DNA of 64,000 nucleotides from Anaeramoeba flamelloides (taxonomy: Eukaryota > Metamonada > Anaeramoebidae): contig JANTQA010000026.1 of assembly GCA_027625915.1 (NCBI GenBank), positions 2,046,001 through 2,110,000 of the forward strand. The letters run 5' to 3'. Below are positions 10,801-22,542 of the stretch, piece by piece (position 1 is the stretch's first letter; each line of letters opens with the position of its first letter). Made by a program: the position numbers and the translations under genes. The notes below the pieces were generated by a model. It ran no database searches and was not told the origin of the DNA. It saw only the letters and a program-made list of their open reading frames with translations.

Positions 10801-11596
10801 ATCAAAACTAAAATTTTAAAAATCTCAAAAATGATTTTGATCTAAAAATTGAAAATTAATTTTGATAAGAATAGCAAAAAAACCCACAAATAACCACTTC
10901 CAATAACATTATTAAACGAGTCAATATTTTTGAAAAATAGTTTAAATATATTCTAGAGTTTCTTTCTTTTCTTTTTTTTTTTTATGAACGTTAAAAAGAT
11001 ATATGTTATATTTTATTAAAATAACATTCCAATTTCCTAAACTTGGCTTGTAATAACTATTATACTTTCTTATTATTATACTTTCTCCTCTTTGATCAAT
11101 TTTAATTGATGTCTTAAAAATTAAATCATAGAGTCAAGAATATATCCAAAACAGAAGACAATTTGAAAAAAAAGCAAGAGAAACCACCTTAAAATATGCC
11201 GTTGATTCACAGAGTCTAAAAGTGGTTAAAACTTTTAATAAAGAACTTAAAAATAGAGAAAATTCTGGATACCCAAATATAAATAATCAAAGAAAACGTA
11301 AACAACCAATTCCAAAAGAAAATAAAACAAAAAATTTTGGTAAACAAAAAGAAGAAGAAAAATTAAAAAAAAAAAAAAAGTATAATGATAAAATTAAGGA
11401 TTCTGATTCTGATGATGATTCTGACGATGATTCCGATGATGATTCCGACGATGACTCGAGCGAAGACTCCGACGATTCCGATGGGGATAGCAATGAAAAT
11501 AATAAAAAATCCACAACAAATACAATAAACTCCAATATTAAGAAAAAGAAGAGGTTAAACACCCAAATAATTCTTATAGATGAAGACAAGAATTGA
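7852..11596 (+). CDS. UBE2T: UBE2T-like ubiquitin-conjugating enzyme (E2), three exons
   Basis: Exons 7852-7966, 8071-8345 and 11132-11596 (GT-AG, phases consistent) give 284 residues. The E2 fold is complete: the N-terminal helix with ISKELKMLSLEPPEGI, PNRYPFEPPKIKFLT at about 60-74, YHPN at 77-80, and the catalytic Cys at about residue 88 in SGRICLDTLKLPP. The C-terminal helix (SQEY..NRRQFEKKARE) is encoded by exon 3. The closest remembered family is UBE2T, the E2 that works with FANCL to monoubiquitinate FANCD2/FANCI; motif order and the LKLPP..GW segment fit it best. After the UBC domain there is a basic stretch and then an Asp/Ser-rich acidic run (about residues 220-251), longer than the human tail and of unknown role. 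Intron 1 is 104 bp; intron 2 is 2786 bp and full of repeats. Another nuclear E2 class cannot be excluded. Confidence 0.9.
8544..8716. mobile_element. Small MITE with AGGGACTAATCTCTATTA ends
   Basis: Left end AGGGACTAATCTCTATTA, right end TAATAGAGACTAATCCCT, about 173 bp. A reverse-oriented relative lies at 6612-6756. In both places it abuts the terminus of the long-inverted-repeat element, so it may be a companion module of that element rather than independent. Confidence 0.7.
8719..9332. mobile_element. Long-terminal-inverted-repeat element, copy A
   Basis: The left arm starts AAGGTTTACAATACCTGAAA. The right end, read in reverse complement, starts AAGGTTTACAATACCTGTAA. The arms match over roughly 200-270 bp, including the rare GC-richer blocks GTGTGGCGGTGTGTTATGTT and TTTGCTTTTCGATCTTGG. 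No ORF in the short centre, so it is non-autonomous. A second full copy lies at 56169-56928. Confidence 0.88.
9535..9730 (+). repeat. Dispersed repeat G, copy in UBE2T intron
   Basis: Matches 54285-54450 in direct orientation (blocks AAATGAGCAT, AACTTTCACTGAAAAAA, TTTTCGAAGATCT). It matches about 41790-41865 in reverse (CAGTGAAAGTTCAGTAATAA, then TGTGATTCGC). Confidence 0.6.
10075..10312. repeat. Hairpin mosaic cluster 1 (UBE2T intron 2)
   Basis: Begins near GTGCCGTAGAGTGCCTAGGT and contains repeated GAGGTTTTCTATTTTATTT modules. It ends in a strong hairpin (about 10231-10296) with arms AAAAGAATTGAGTAAAATC and GATTTTACTCAATTCTTTT. The same modules recur in other clusters in changed order and orientation. 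Confidence 0.75.
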
Positions 11597-13514
11597 ATCA
11601 AGATTTTATTTTTTTTATTCAACGTAATCTATTGGATTTTTATTAAATAAGATTCAGATAGTTGTAATTATTGCTATAAATAAAAACAAAAAATTAAAAA
11701 AAAACCTAAAAACGTTTAACATGAATAATATTATATTTTATTGAAAATAAAATTTAAATAATAATGTATAAAAAATTAAAAATAAAATCAACTTTATCAC
11801 CAATGGATACAAAACAATTTATAGTTAAATTTTTGATTTCTCACCTCTTATTCACACAAAAAAAAACTATAAAAAATATTTCTATAAAATTAATGTTTTG
11901 GTTGTCCATATTTGATGTGATTGTTTCTAATTGATTTCTGAAATAATCCAAGAAAACCACAAGTCATCTTTTTTTAACACACAAAAAATTTAATTTTAAA
12001 AAAAAAATAATATTAAATAAATTATCTGATCAATTTTTAATTAAAACTCATTAATTTATACAAATGTTAACAATATTTCATAATTTGCAATACTCACAAA
12101 ACAAAAAATAAAAAATAATCAAATAGTTAAATAAAAAACTGGATGTGTAAAAAAAAATTTTTGGAGAGATGATTCATTATTAAGGGTTAAATGTTTAAAA
12201 AAACACTTAATCTGTTAAAGAGAGAACTTTGAATCGACTAAATTCGTGTATTCTAATTCAAAGAGCATCAGGATATATTAGTACCGAGTAATAGTCATTA
12301 GAAACATTTTTAAACTCAATTTAGTTTTCTTAAAATTTATAAGTGAGTATAACAATTGAAAAATGTATTTGTAAATTTGTTTAAATTCTCTTCACAATTA
12401 TTGATTGATCAAAGGTTAGATACACTCAACTAATTGTAGGTGATATATCTTCTATTTTGAAGTACTCAACTTTAATCAAATATTAATTGTTCAAAAAAAT
12501 TTTGATCTAACAAAACAAGTTAAGTAATTGAAAAAAAATAAATGACCAACGTAAAAACAAAATAACAAATGAATAAATGGATGAATTAATTTTTTTTGTA
12601 ATTAATATTTTATATTTTTTATAATTATTTAATTATAATAATTAAGTATTATATATAGATTATATATAAGCTATTTTCAAAATTGAAAGATGAGAAAATT
12701 TATTTTTAAATAACAATTTTTAACTCAATTCCAATATTACTTTTTAAATATTCAAAATTGTTATTAATCATTAAAATATACTTTACATTTCAATTTTTTT
12801 TTCTTGAATCACATACAACGTTAATTAAAGATATTAAAGTTTATGATCACTAATTTTATATGATCTTTTTTTGGTTGTCAAAAGTGATAGTTATTTTTTT
12901 CTTTTTTTTTTTTGAAAACAATTTTTATAAGTTGAAGTTTAATCTTCATAAAATTATAAATAGAAGATAAAAATTAAAAATAGCTTATATTAATTTAAAA
13001 ATAATTTGTATCCTAATCAAATAACCCCCCCGTTATTGGAATTAACCATGGAATGATTTCAAAAAACAAAAGTTTTTAATTTTTTGGTCCATTCCTTAGA
13101 AATATTTTGATATACCTATTTTGAAATATTAACAATAGGTACTGTTTTCATCAGTATTTACAATCTTCTATTTTTATTTTTCCAATTTACAAATACAAAC
13201 ACTTCCAAAGAGAAATTTTTTAATTTGAAATACAAAAAAAAAAATATGGTATTATATTTTAGTATATATAAATTATTTTTTTTTTTAATTCAGTTATCCA
13301 GATTTTACGATTTATTTTCATATATTGAACAATTCCATCTGGAATGTTCTAAATCTTCAATGGATCCATTTTTTTTTTTTGATTTTTTGCATAATTTGCA
13401 AAATTTTGATTTATCATGTCAATAACATAAGAATATCTATTTAAATAATTTGTAAAATTTCTGAGTTTTAAAATCGAATTCGAGTTTTTCCATTTTAAAT
13501 ATCTTTTTTCGTTA

Positions 13515-14055
13515 TGTTTTCAAACTAAACTAAAATTCAAAATTTTCCACACAGCTAAAACATTCCAAACAATCACAATAATACAATTCCATTCAAATTG
13601 AAAATAATTTTGCTTTTTTGAAAAATATGAAAATCATTTTTTAGTCTTTTAGTTTTTATTTTCATTTCATTTTTTGAATTACATTACTTGTTTCGTTCGA
13701 TTAAAAATTTTTTTCAACAATTGATATTATGCTAAAGCTGAGTTGTTCCAAATAGAAGAACTCAAATAAAATTAGTTGGTAGTATCTAAACCTTTGATTG
13801 ATCAATATTCCTAATAGAATTTCAATAAATTTATCAATGTATTTTTTTGCTTTGCTCTCTCAAAATTTTTAACACAGTCTTGATTTCTTTGTATTGATAA
13901 TTATTAATTTTTTTGTTTTGTGAGTATTGTAATTAATAAACAAGTTTTAACATTTCAATTAGTGGATGTTACTAATTTGGTATTTCTTCTTGAATTGATT
14001 AAATAAGTTTTTTTTTTCACAAATCGAATTTTATGTGTGTTAAAAATTTTGAATT
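13515..14055 (+). repeat. Dispersed repeat E, tandem copy 1
   Basis: Starts near AAACTAAAATTCAAAATTTT, with CCACACAG shortly after. It shares with 14180-14735 the ordered blocks AATACAATTCCATTCAAATT, TTAGTCTTTTAGT, GAGTTGTTCCAAATAG and TTTGATTGATCAAT. Further copies are at 26690, 36110 and 40105. Confidence 0.7.
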
Positions 14056-14179
14056 GGGGTTTATGTATATTTTCTAGTTGCTTGATTCCATTTTTATCAA
14101 TTCATAAACTAATTCTTATATTTTATTTGATGATCAGTTAATATTTTATTTATTTTGTTTTATGAATTTAAGATTATTA

Positions 14180-14735
14180 CTAAAAATAAAATTCAAAAAT
14201 TTCCACACAGTTGAAATGGTTCAAATAATCAAAATAATACAATTCCATTCAAATTGAAAATAATTTTGATTTTTGAGAAATATGAAAATCTTTTTTTAGT
14301 CTTTTAGTGGTTTTTTTGAATTTCCTTTTTTGAACTGCTTCATATGTTTTGCACAACCTTTTTCATTTGATCAAAAAATTTTTTTCCAACAAATGATTTT
14401 AGGTTAAAGTGGAGTTGTTCCAAATAGTCGAACTGAAATAAAATTAGTTGATGATATCTAATCATTTGATTGATCAATAATTATTGGTGAAATTTAAAAA
14501 AAATTAACAATCCATTTTTTTTTTGTTCCACTCGTTTCAAAATTTTTAACACACCCTATAATTTATTTGTATTGATAGTTATTTCTTTTTTGGTTTTTGA
14601 GTGTTTAATTTAGAAATAATTGTTCAAATTTCAATCAGTAAATGGTTCTAATTTATTAGTTATTCTAGAATTTATTAAATAAGATTATTTTCAATAAATT
14701 AAATTTTGTTGTGTTAAAAATTTTAATTGGCTTTT
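14180..14735 (+). repeat. Dispersed repeat E, tandem copy 2
   Basis: Direct repeat of 13515-14055 about 680 bp downstream, with the same block order. The two are more like each other than like the copies at 36110 and 40105, suggesting local tandem duplication. Confidence 0.7.
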
Positions 14736-14778
14736 CTTTCATTGAAATTCAGTAATTTTTTTTTTTTGAATTTAATCA

Positions 14779-15203
14779 TTTTCCAGTCAAAGATCCTCAG
14801 TTATAATGAGATAATTCAACACGTTTAAAGGATTTTAATGGATAGAAGAGGATAAAATTTTATTTGGAAATTCCAAAAATTGAAATTATTTTTTCACATT
14901 TTTGTACAATTTAACTTTTTTTTAGATTGTTTTTTTTAAATTAATTCATTTCACAATTTTTTTTTTTATTGCAAGATCAAAAGTCACTTCATAAAAACAA
15001 GTTATTCTAAGATTATTGAAATAGTGAAAACTATTGTTGAGAAATCATTTTGATTTCTATTGAAATTTTATTTGATCTTCAATTGGAGATCAAAATTAAC
15101 CTTAAAGTTTTTCTGAATATATCCCTTTGAATTTGAGTTTTTCAATTATTAAGAAAATCTATTGATTTGATAGTTTTATTTAATGGGGATAGCAACTAAA
15201 CTA
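14779..15203 (+). mobile_element. Family F element, left-end copy
   Basis: Begins TTTTCCAGTCAAAGATCCTC and then parallels the copy starting at 15204 over about 400 bp (TTATTGCAAGATCAA, AGTCACTT, GATTTCTATTG). No matching right terminus before the next copy begins, so it looks truncated or tandemly joined. Confidence 0.6.
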
Positions 15204-15718
15204 TTTTTCAGTTAAGGGGCGCAGTTGTAATGGGTGAAATACACGTGTTTAAAGAGTTTGAATCGATATTATAAGAAAAATTTTATTTTGGAAATTTTCA
15301 AAATTGAAATCAATTTTTGTACATTTTTGTTTTTTTCTATTTTTTTTTTTGAAACCTAATTCAGTTGCAAAAAAATTTTTTATTGCAAGATCAATAGTCA
15401 CTTGGTAAAAATGTGTTATTATAAGGTTGATTGAAACCATGGAAATGATTGTTGAGATATAATATTGATTTCTATTGGAATTTTATTCAATCTTCAATAG
15501 GAGTTCAAAATGTACATTGTTGTTTTTCTCAATATTTCACTAAGAATTTGAGTTTTGAAATTTTTAAGAAAATCTATTTATTAATTAGTTTTCTTTCAGA
15601 TGTATATCAACAATTCTTTGATTTTTTATTATTCTACTTATTTCTTATTTGTTCCTCAAAGGCCAATTATATAAAATAATTGAAATTTGAAAAAAATGTT
15701 GGGCCCCTTTGACTGAAA
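15204..15718 (+). mobile_element. Family F inverted-end element
   Basis: Left end TTTTTCAGTTAAGGGGCGCAG, right end GGGCCCCTTTGACTGAAA; these are inverted complements (TTTCAGTCAAAGGGGC type). About 515 bp. The open frame at 15449-15679 lies inside and is not kept in the parallel copy. A second right-end sequence, GGGCTACTTTGAGGGAAA, follows near 15833. Confidence 0.65.
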
Positions 15719-16331
15719 CAAAGTGTATTCTTTGGAGTTTATATTACCATTTATTTCTTATTTACCCCTTCAAAGGAAATTTATAAAAAATATTTGATAT
15801 TTGAAAAAAATGCTGGGCTACTTTGAGGGAAACAAAGATTAGTTAAAATCTTCTGTTTTATATCTTTATTCTAACAGGATCAATTTTTGCACCAATTTTA
15901 TAAATAAGTTGAGGGGAATGTGTGTTTATTCATAAAAAAAAATTGATTTATTTTTTTATCTATATATCTATTGAATTGAACTCTTTTTGCAAATGGCAAA
16001 ATATTTCTAATACATATAGTATTTTTCTATATAATACTGCTTTAAAAAATTGAATTTTTTAATCCTTTTGAAATATTTTTTTATTTTAAGATATTGATAA
16101 ACTTTATTAAAATTGATTTTCATTTTTTCAAGATTAAATTTTAAATGAATTTTTTTAACTAGTCAGATAGCAAGATATAAAATTTCTTTTGGTTTAAAGT
16201 TTTTTCAAATTGTATCATTATAAGGATTCTTTTCTTAATCTCTTATATTATTTTTCCATTTTTTCTAATTGTTAATTTATTTCTATTAGCAGCACTTTCA
16301 TAATTAATATTAGATCATCTACAAACATTTG

Positions 16332-16333
<2 letters not shown>

Positions 16334-16372
<39 letters not shown>

Positions 16373-16378
16373 TATATC
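16334..16378. repeat. (AT)n microsatellite
   Basis: Alternating TATATA run with a short ACACACA interruption. Confidence 0.95.
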
Positions 16379-17949
16379 GATTGTAAATTATTTGTTTTTT
16401 CTCGAAGAAAATGAGTAATGAATCAAAATAATCAATAAGAGAATCTCTCACATATCACTGAAACCTACTTTTGTATTATCAGTGAGGAAAAATTTGAGTT
16501 CTATATTATTTCATTTTTAATAAATTTTTTAATTGAATGATCAATTAATGGATCTTAAATAAATTGATACAATTTTAGGTTATCTATTGTAAAAATAAAA
16601 CTTTTATCTTTTTATGAATTTATTTTTCATTTTATTAAATTCAAAAGTGCCTTTTTTTCTTTCATTTTTTCGAAATATTTTAATGAACAGAGTTTGATTA
16701 AACATACAATAGGTCCTTATCCCATATAAAATATTTTACAGTAAAATCTAAAAAGATTTCATATATCAGTCACCTGCTTTTAAAGGGTGGGGAATGATAT
16801 TAGAAGAAAAAAAATTTATTTTGAGATTTCAAAATTGAAATAATTTCTTCACCTTTTCCTTTTTTCTTTTTTTTTCTATTTTTCGGTAATTGTTTCTAAA
16901 ATTTTTTTTAAAAGCAAAATCTCAAGTCACTCTGTAAAAACCTATTATTCTAATCTTATTGAAACAGAAATAATTATTAGAGAAAAATCATATTATTTAC
17001 TATTTGTATTTTCTTTGATCTTTTAATTAAAGAGCTATGAATTAGCCAAATTAATCAAAGAGTAAACAAAAAAAAATAGATCGGGAAAGGTGTACCTTTG
17101 AAACAAATCTTTTCATTTAGAAAAATAAACATGAAAGATCACATTTCCTAATAAATTTGTTGAAATCAGAACAAAAATGAAAAAAAAAAAATAACTCAAA
17201 GCCTATTTTCGAAGATTGTTTTTCTCTATCTTCTTAATTTGTCTGAATCCAATAAATTTATTACCTTTATTTCTCACACAATTACTTTTTATTTATTATT
17301 TCACAAAAACATTTTTTTTTACAAATTTGCTTTTAAAATTCTTTTTTCAAATAATGTTATCAAACGTATTAAAATAAAGAGTATTATTTCAAAAATAAAA
17401 ATAAAGGGGTTAAATTCCCTGCAACCAAAAACAGCTACAAAAAAGTTTAACCCAAAACCAAAAAAATATTTTAAAAAAAATTTCAATCAGAAATAGAATT
17501 ATTTTGAGTTCTCATTTTAATTGAAAATAAATAATTATAAAATCAAACGAATTTGTCCAATAAACCTTTATTTCTAAAGAAATTCAACAAATATCCTGAT
17601 TTTCTGAACTAAATCAAGAATTAGATGAATTAAATATATATAGGATTTTTAAATACATTTTGGAAATTCTTTAGAAATAAAAAGTAATTTGTTTTTTTTT
17701 TTTATTGTTGAGCAGAGGTGATTCAACAAAATTACCTCCTATTTACCTGAAACTCTAAAATTGTATTTAGGGTTTTTTTATCCTAACTGTAATGTAAGCA
17801 GGATTACAGCTCAAAGGATATCTTTTCTTTAAAAAATGAAAAGAATAAATTATTTCGGAAAAAAGACAAGAAAAAGAGAAAGAAAAGCAAGAAATGAAAG
17901 AGTCAAAAAATAATAGAAAAAGAAAAAACTTCAGTGAAAAGTTTTTTTT

Positions 17950-18195
17950 TGTGCCCTAAGTGTTGAATGGGCTGGTGGTTGTTTCCTTTTATGTCGTTTT
18001 TTTTTGGATCGCCACCATAGGTTGTTTTAATAAAGAGTTCTAAATATTTGAACAACTATAGATCAAATGAAAAAGGCTGCTTTATTAAATTTTGATTTAG
18101 AACTTTATAGATGGGTTGAATCTAAAAAGCTCTGGTTTTTAAGAATAAGATTTGGTTTTCGAAATTTTCTTTTCAGTTGCTTTGCTTTTTTTTTT

Positions 18196-18233
<38 letters not shown>

Positions 18234-18570
18234 TAAGTTTCCCAAATCTTGTTTTCGCAAAATCCCAGTACAAGATACCGACTCGATAGCAAAAACCCAG
18301 TCCAAGTAACGACTCGACAGATAGTACGGAAAGTTCAATTCGGTTCACTTTGGTTGGTTTCAGATCGCATTCGTTGGATTCAGTTCAGTTGCATAAGTCC
18401 TCGTCGAAGATCTGATCATGAACAAGTTTGGTTGGGTCAGTCATGATCAGGTCAACCAATTCTTATAATGATTTTTTATATTTTTTACCTTTCCCAAACA
18501 CCTAAAAAAAACAAAAAGAGAAGGAACATAGAGCCCAAGTAACTTAAGAAGGGAAATTTGGAAAAGGTAA
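17950..18570 (+). repeat. Dispersed repeat D, forward copy
   Basis: About 600 bp matching the reverse complement of 44825-45425 along its length. Shared blocks include AGTGT(T/C)GAATGGG near the start, TTGAACAACTATAGATCAAA, AATCCCAGTACAAGATAC, GATCATGAACAAGTTTGGT and AATTCTTATAATGATTTTTT. It has a long internal poly-T (about 18186-18232) and is GC-richer than its surroundings around 18240-18430. No ORF is common to both copies. Its class is unknown. Confidence 0.8.
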
Positions 18571-19156
18571 AAAGTATAAAAAAAATCAAAAAGTAATTTG
18601 TTTATCAAAAATTTTATAAACAATAGTATTTCAATTAAGAATTAAAAACAAAACCAAATTAAGAAGAAGTAATTGTTTCAAATGTTATAGTTAAGATCAA
18701 GAAATAAATGATTTGTATTTATTTTTTTGGATCAATCTTTTAATATTTTTGATTTCCATTTTTTAGTTGGTATGATAATATATTCTACTAGGATATATTC
18801 CACTCTAGTATTTATTAAAATATCAATATATTTAGTTAAAGAAATGATTTGAAAAATTCGGTTTCACACAAATGATGTAACCCAAATTTTGGTAAACTGT
18901 CCTTACCTCCTTAAAATCAAAAATTTTATTTATTTTTTTATACAAAATCAATACATTTTTTCATCTTTTTTTTCTCATTTTTATTCTATTTTTATTTCAT
19001 TTTCATTTTCTTCTTTCAATTTTTTATTATTTGGAAATTGTTTTTTTTTTCGAATAAAACAAAAGATTCAAATTTAACAAAAAAACAAAATTGAAACACA
19101 AATTGAAAATACTTTATTTTGGTTTTGTGAATTGCTCAGCTGTTTGAAATTAATAA

Positions 19157-21979
19157 ATGGACCTAAAAAGTGGGACGAACACATGGAAACAAAAGAACCA
19201 AATGAACCCAAAAGAAGAATTCAAAAATGAACTGCAAAGATTAATCCTAAGTGATCAAACCCTTATTGAATTGGATCTTTCTGGGAATCGAATTGGAGCC
19301 AAAGAAATCAAATCTCTAACTCGATCTCTAAAAGTAAACCAAACCCTTACCTACCTGAATCTTTCTAGGAATGAAATTGGAGACAAGGAAATGCACGCTT
19401 TATGTGAAGTCTAAAAGTGAATCAAACCCTTACCCTCTTGGATCTTTCTAGGAACCAAATTGGAAATGAGGGAATGAAAGCTTTTAGGGAATCTCTAAAA
19501 GTAAACCAAACTCTTACCAAATTGAATCTTTCTTGGAATCAAATTGGAGCCGAGGGAATGAAAGCTTTAAGTGGATCTCTAAAAGCAAACCAAACCCTTA
19601 TTGAGTTGGATCTTTCTGAGAATCAAATTGGAGCCGAGGGAATGAAATCTTTAAGCGAGTCCCTAAAAGTCAACCAAACAGTTACCAAATTGGATCTTCC
19701 TGCAAACCAAATTGGAAGCAAAGGAATAAAATCCCTGAGTGAAACCCTCAAAGTAAACCAAACCCTTACTGAGTTGGATCTTTCTGAGAATCTAATTGGA
19801 TCATCAGGAAACAAAGCTTTGAGTGAGTCTCTAAAAGTCAACCAAACTCTTATCAAATTGAATCTTTCTGGGAATCAAATTGGGAACGAGAGAATGAAAG
19901 CTTTTAGTGAAGCTTTAAAAGTCAACCAAACAGTTACCCAATTGGACATTTATTATAATCAAATTGGAGCCAAGGGAACCTAATCTCTAAGTAAGGCGCT
20001 AAAACATAACCAAACAGTAACTGAATTGAATATTTCGAACAATAAAATACGAGCTAAGGGAATGAAATACTTGTGCGAATCTTTAAAAGTAAACCAAACA
20101 ATAACCAAATTGAATCTTTCTAGGAATAGAATTGCATCAAAGGGAACGAAATACCTAAGTCAAGCACTAAAGGTAAACCGGACACTAACCAAATTGGATC
20201 TATCTTATAATCAAATATATTACTATTTAAATAAAAAAACAAAAAAAAAAATTCTTCAGGAATTTCTACAATCCATAAAATTCAATAAATCTATTATCGG
20301 ATTATATCTTGCTGGGAATAGGCTTAATCTAAAGGAATTCAAAACAAAATAGGATCATTTAATAAAAAGAAATGTCAATTTTCAAAAAAAGTTAACCAAA
20401 TCAGTCAAAGATGGAAATTTCCAATTATTCCAAGAATTAATTCAAATTGAAAAAATACCCTTAATATACCAATCTTCTTCAGATGATGTAATAGATAACC
20501 CAAATAACCAAGAGGAAAACAACACAATTTTTCACACAGCTATTTTTCATAATCAAACAGAATTTCTTTTTTATTTATTATTTGCAAATAATGAAAAAAC
20601 AGATCAAGAAATTATTTCAAAAAGAAATCTTTTCTTGAATTTCAAAAATTCAATAACAAAAAAGAGTGCAATTGATTTGTTAACTCCAAATCAAATTTTA
20701 ATCCAAGATTTTAAAAATTATTATAATCAATTTATTTCACAATCATCATCATCATCATCATCATCATTATCTTCTTCGACATCTTCAACATCTTCTTATT
20801 TCAATAATAATGAAAAATCAAATAATATCCCAAATAAATTAATTGCAGAAAAAGAAATAATCTTGATGAGAATTGGTAAAGAATGGAAAACAATCAAAAA
20901 TGAATTCCAAAATGAATTAACTCAAAAGCAAAAACAATTATTTTTAAAATGGTTATATTGCCCTGTTTCTTTGAATTTTCAAGAAAAGCAAATAATTCTT
21001 GAAGTTTTCAAATTATTAAATATAATCCAATTTGAGAAACAATCTTTATTTTCAAATGACAAATTATTAAATGATTTCCAAAATTATATCAAGAAATATG
21101 CAAATTCTGAAAAAAAAGTTTTTCAAATCAACTTGGAAAAAAAGAAGGAGAAGAACAAAAAGAAGAAGAATGAAAATCAAAATGATGATCTTCAAATCAA
21201 ATCAGTTCAAATCAATAAATTTGTTCTTTGTTTAAGATCAGATTTATTTCGAGAAATGATTTTTCAGACTTTTCCTTTCCAAGTAGAAATTGAAAAAGAA
21301 AAGGAAAAAAAAATTGGAAAAAAATTGGAAAGGGAAATGGAAAGGAAAAGAAAAAAGAGAAACGAAATTGAAAAAAAGAAGAGAAAGGTAAATCTAACAA
21401 TCAAGTGACTGATTATTTCTCTTCAATTCCTAATTTTATCCATTTTTTCTCTCAGAATTATATAATTTAAATCTAACCCCATTTACTGTTAATTTTGAAA
21501 ACAAAAACAACAATAATAACAATATCCAAAAAATCAGCAGCAACAATAACAATCAGAATAATAATAATAATAATACCAATACTAAGAATAACAACAAGAA
21601 TAATAAAAATAAAAATAATAACAATAATTAGAAAAATAATCAGATCCAGATTCAGAATAATAATCACAATCAGACTCAGAATAATAATCATGATAATAAT
21701 AACAACAACAATGATAATAATGTTCATAAAAATAACAACAATATTAATATTAATAATAATAATAAACCAACAACAAAAAATACCATTCAAAAATCATCAG
21801 AGCATGTAATTTTAACAATTACAAAAGCAAAAACAATTTTAAAAAATTTTAATCAAAATAATATCAATAATTTAATCAATTTCTTTTTAGAAACGGATGT
21901 TTCTGGTTTCTATCAAACAAATCCACTCTTATTTATCTTTAATTTATTTAATTTCTCTCAAAAATTATCAAAAATATAA
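19157..21979 (+). pseudogene. Decayed LRR-ankyrin-BTB-like gene
   Basis: The ATG at 19157 opens a protein of about 13 leucine-rich repeats with a 28-residue period (consensus LKVNQTLTKLDLSxNQIG), the ribonuclease-inhibitor/NLR-like type. The last LRRs run into an ankyrin-like stretch (NTIFHTAIFHNQTEFLFYLL, then KKSAIDLL), a Ser run, then a BTB/POZ-like core (NKFVLCLRSDLFREMI) and an Asn-rich tail. Continuity is broken in several places. One base is missing near 19411 in the third repeat. TAA at 19981 and TAG at 20350 are in frame with repeat coding on both sides. The frame ends at TGA near 21406 while BTB-like residues continue in another frame, and there is a further stop in the Asn-rich part. 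Intact genes in this window show no stop reassignment, so this is read as a recent pseudogene. Assembly errors could explain single breaks but hardly all. Confidence 0.85.
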
Positions 21980-22495
21980 ATTATAACAAATTATCAAACA
22001 AAATAATTGGATAGGAAAAGAAAAGAAAAGATGATAATAATAAGAAATGAACCATGATGATGGTTATAATGATATTCATTATTTGAATTATAATTTTATT
22101 TCAATTCTCATTTATATATTTAAGATTTCCTTATTTAACATGATTAATGGGATTTTTATTGTGGTTTTCATTACTTTTACATTGGAAGAATATTAACTTT
22201 TCAATTTCTTCTAATTTTCCTCACTTTTAATTTGATGTATTTTATTTTTCTTGATCTTGGAATCTTTATAATAATTTTTATTTTTAGATCATTTTAAATT
22301 TGACTTTCTTTCCATTTTTAATTATATATAATTTTTATTACTTTTTTGATTATTTCTTTTGATCTTTTCTATTTTTTTTTTTTAAATTTATATTTTTTTT
22401 TCTTTTAAAATTGAAAAAAAGTTCAGATCTAAAAAAAAACCTTATTGGAAATTCAATTAAAAATTTAATGAAGAATAAAAATAATATTTCAATCA

Positions 22496-22542
22496 ATAAA
22501 TTGAATTTAATGATTATCAGATAATCGTTAAATTCAATTTAT
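22496..22542. repeat. Near-perfect 47-nt palindrome
   Basis: Arms of 23 nt (22496-22518 and 22520-22542) built around GATTATC-A-GATAATC, with one mismatch that would be a G-U pair in RNA. It could fold as a hairpin or cruciform. No function can be assigned. Confidence 0.85.

Larger units (their letters stand above)
8346..11131 (+). other. 2.8-kb intron 2 of the UBE2T-like gene, filled with repeats
   Basis: The donor GTATGA follows the codon for Ile in LMAGI, and the acceptor ATAG precedes SQEYIQ. Both flanks join in phase to rebuild the E2 C-terminal helix. Inside are a small MITE (8544-8716), a long-inverted-repeat element (8719-9332), a dispersed repeat (9535-9730) and a hairpin mosaic (10075-10312), followed by A-rich simple sequence around 10680-10790. 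Confidence 0.85.
11597..19156. other. 7.5-kb intergenic repeat field
   Basis: No supported gene. It contains a tandem pair of repeat E (13515-14735), family F elements (14779-15718 and a further related end near 15833), an AT microsatellite (16334-16378), a third degraded F-like stretch near 16770-17060, and repeat D (17950-18570). The frame at 17239-17496 opens at a TTG codon and has no recognisable domain. Confidence 0.6.

Noticed and set aside
18067-18348. Overlapping frames on both strands with poly-Phe or poly-Lys
   Set aside because: They run through a ~45-nt poly-T inside repeat D, and the other copy of D does not preserve them.
19981-20352. Reading TAA/TAG as sense codons in the LRR gene
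   Set aside because: XPO5, SPT20 and ALG8 contain no in-frame TAA or TAG, and genes here end at TAA; a frameshift is also present in the LRR gene.
21473-21809. Ile-rich hydrophobic frames on both strands
   Set aside because: Shadows of the Asn-rich (AAT/AAC) tail of the LRR pseudogene in other frames.
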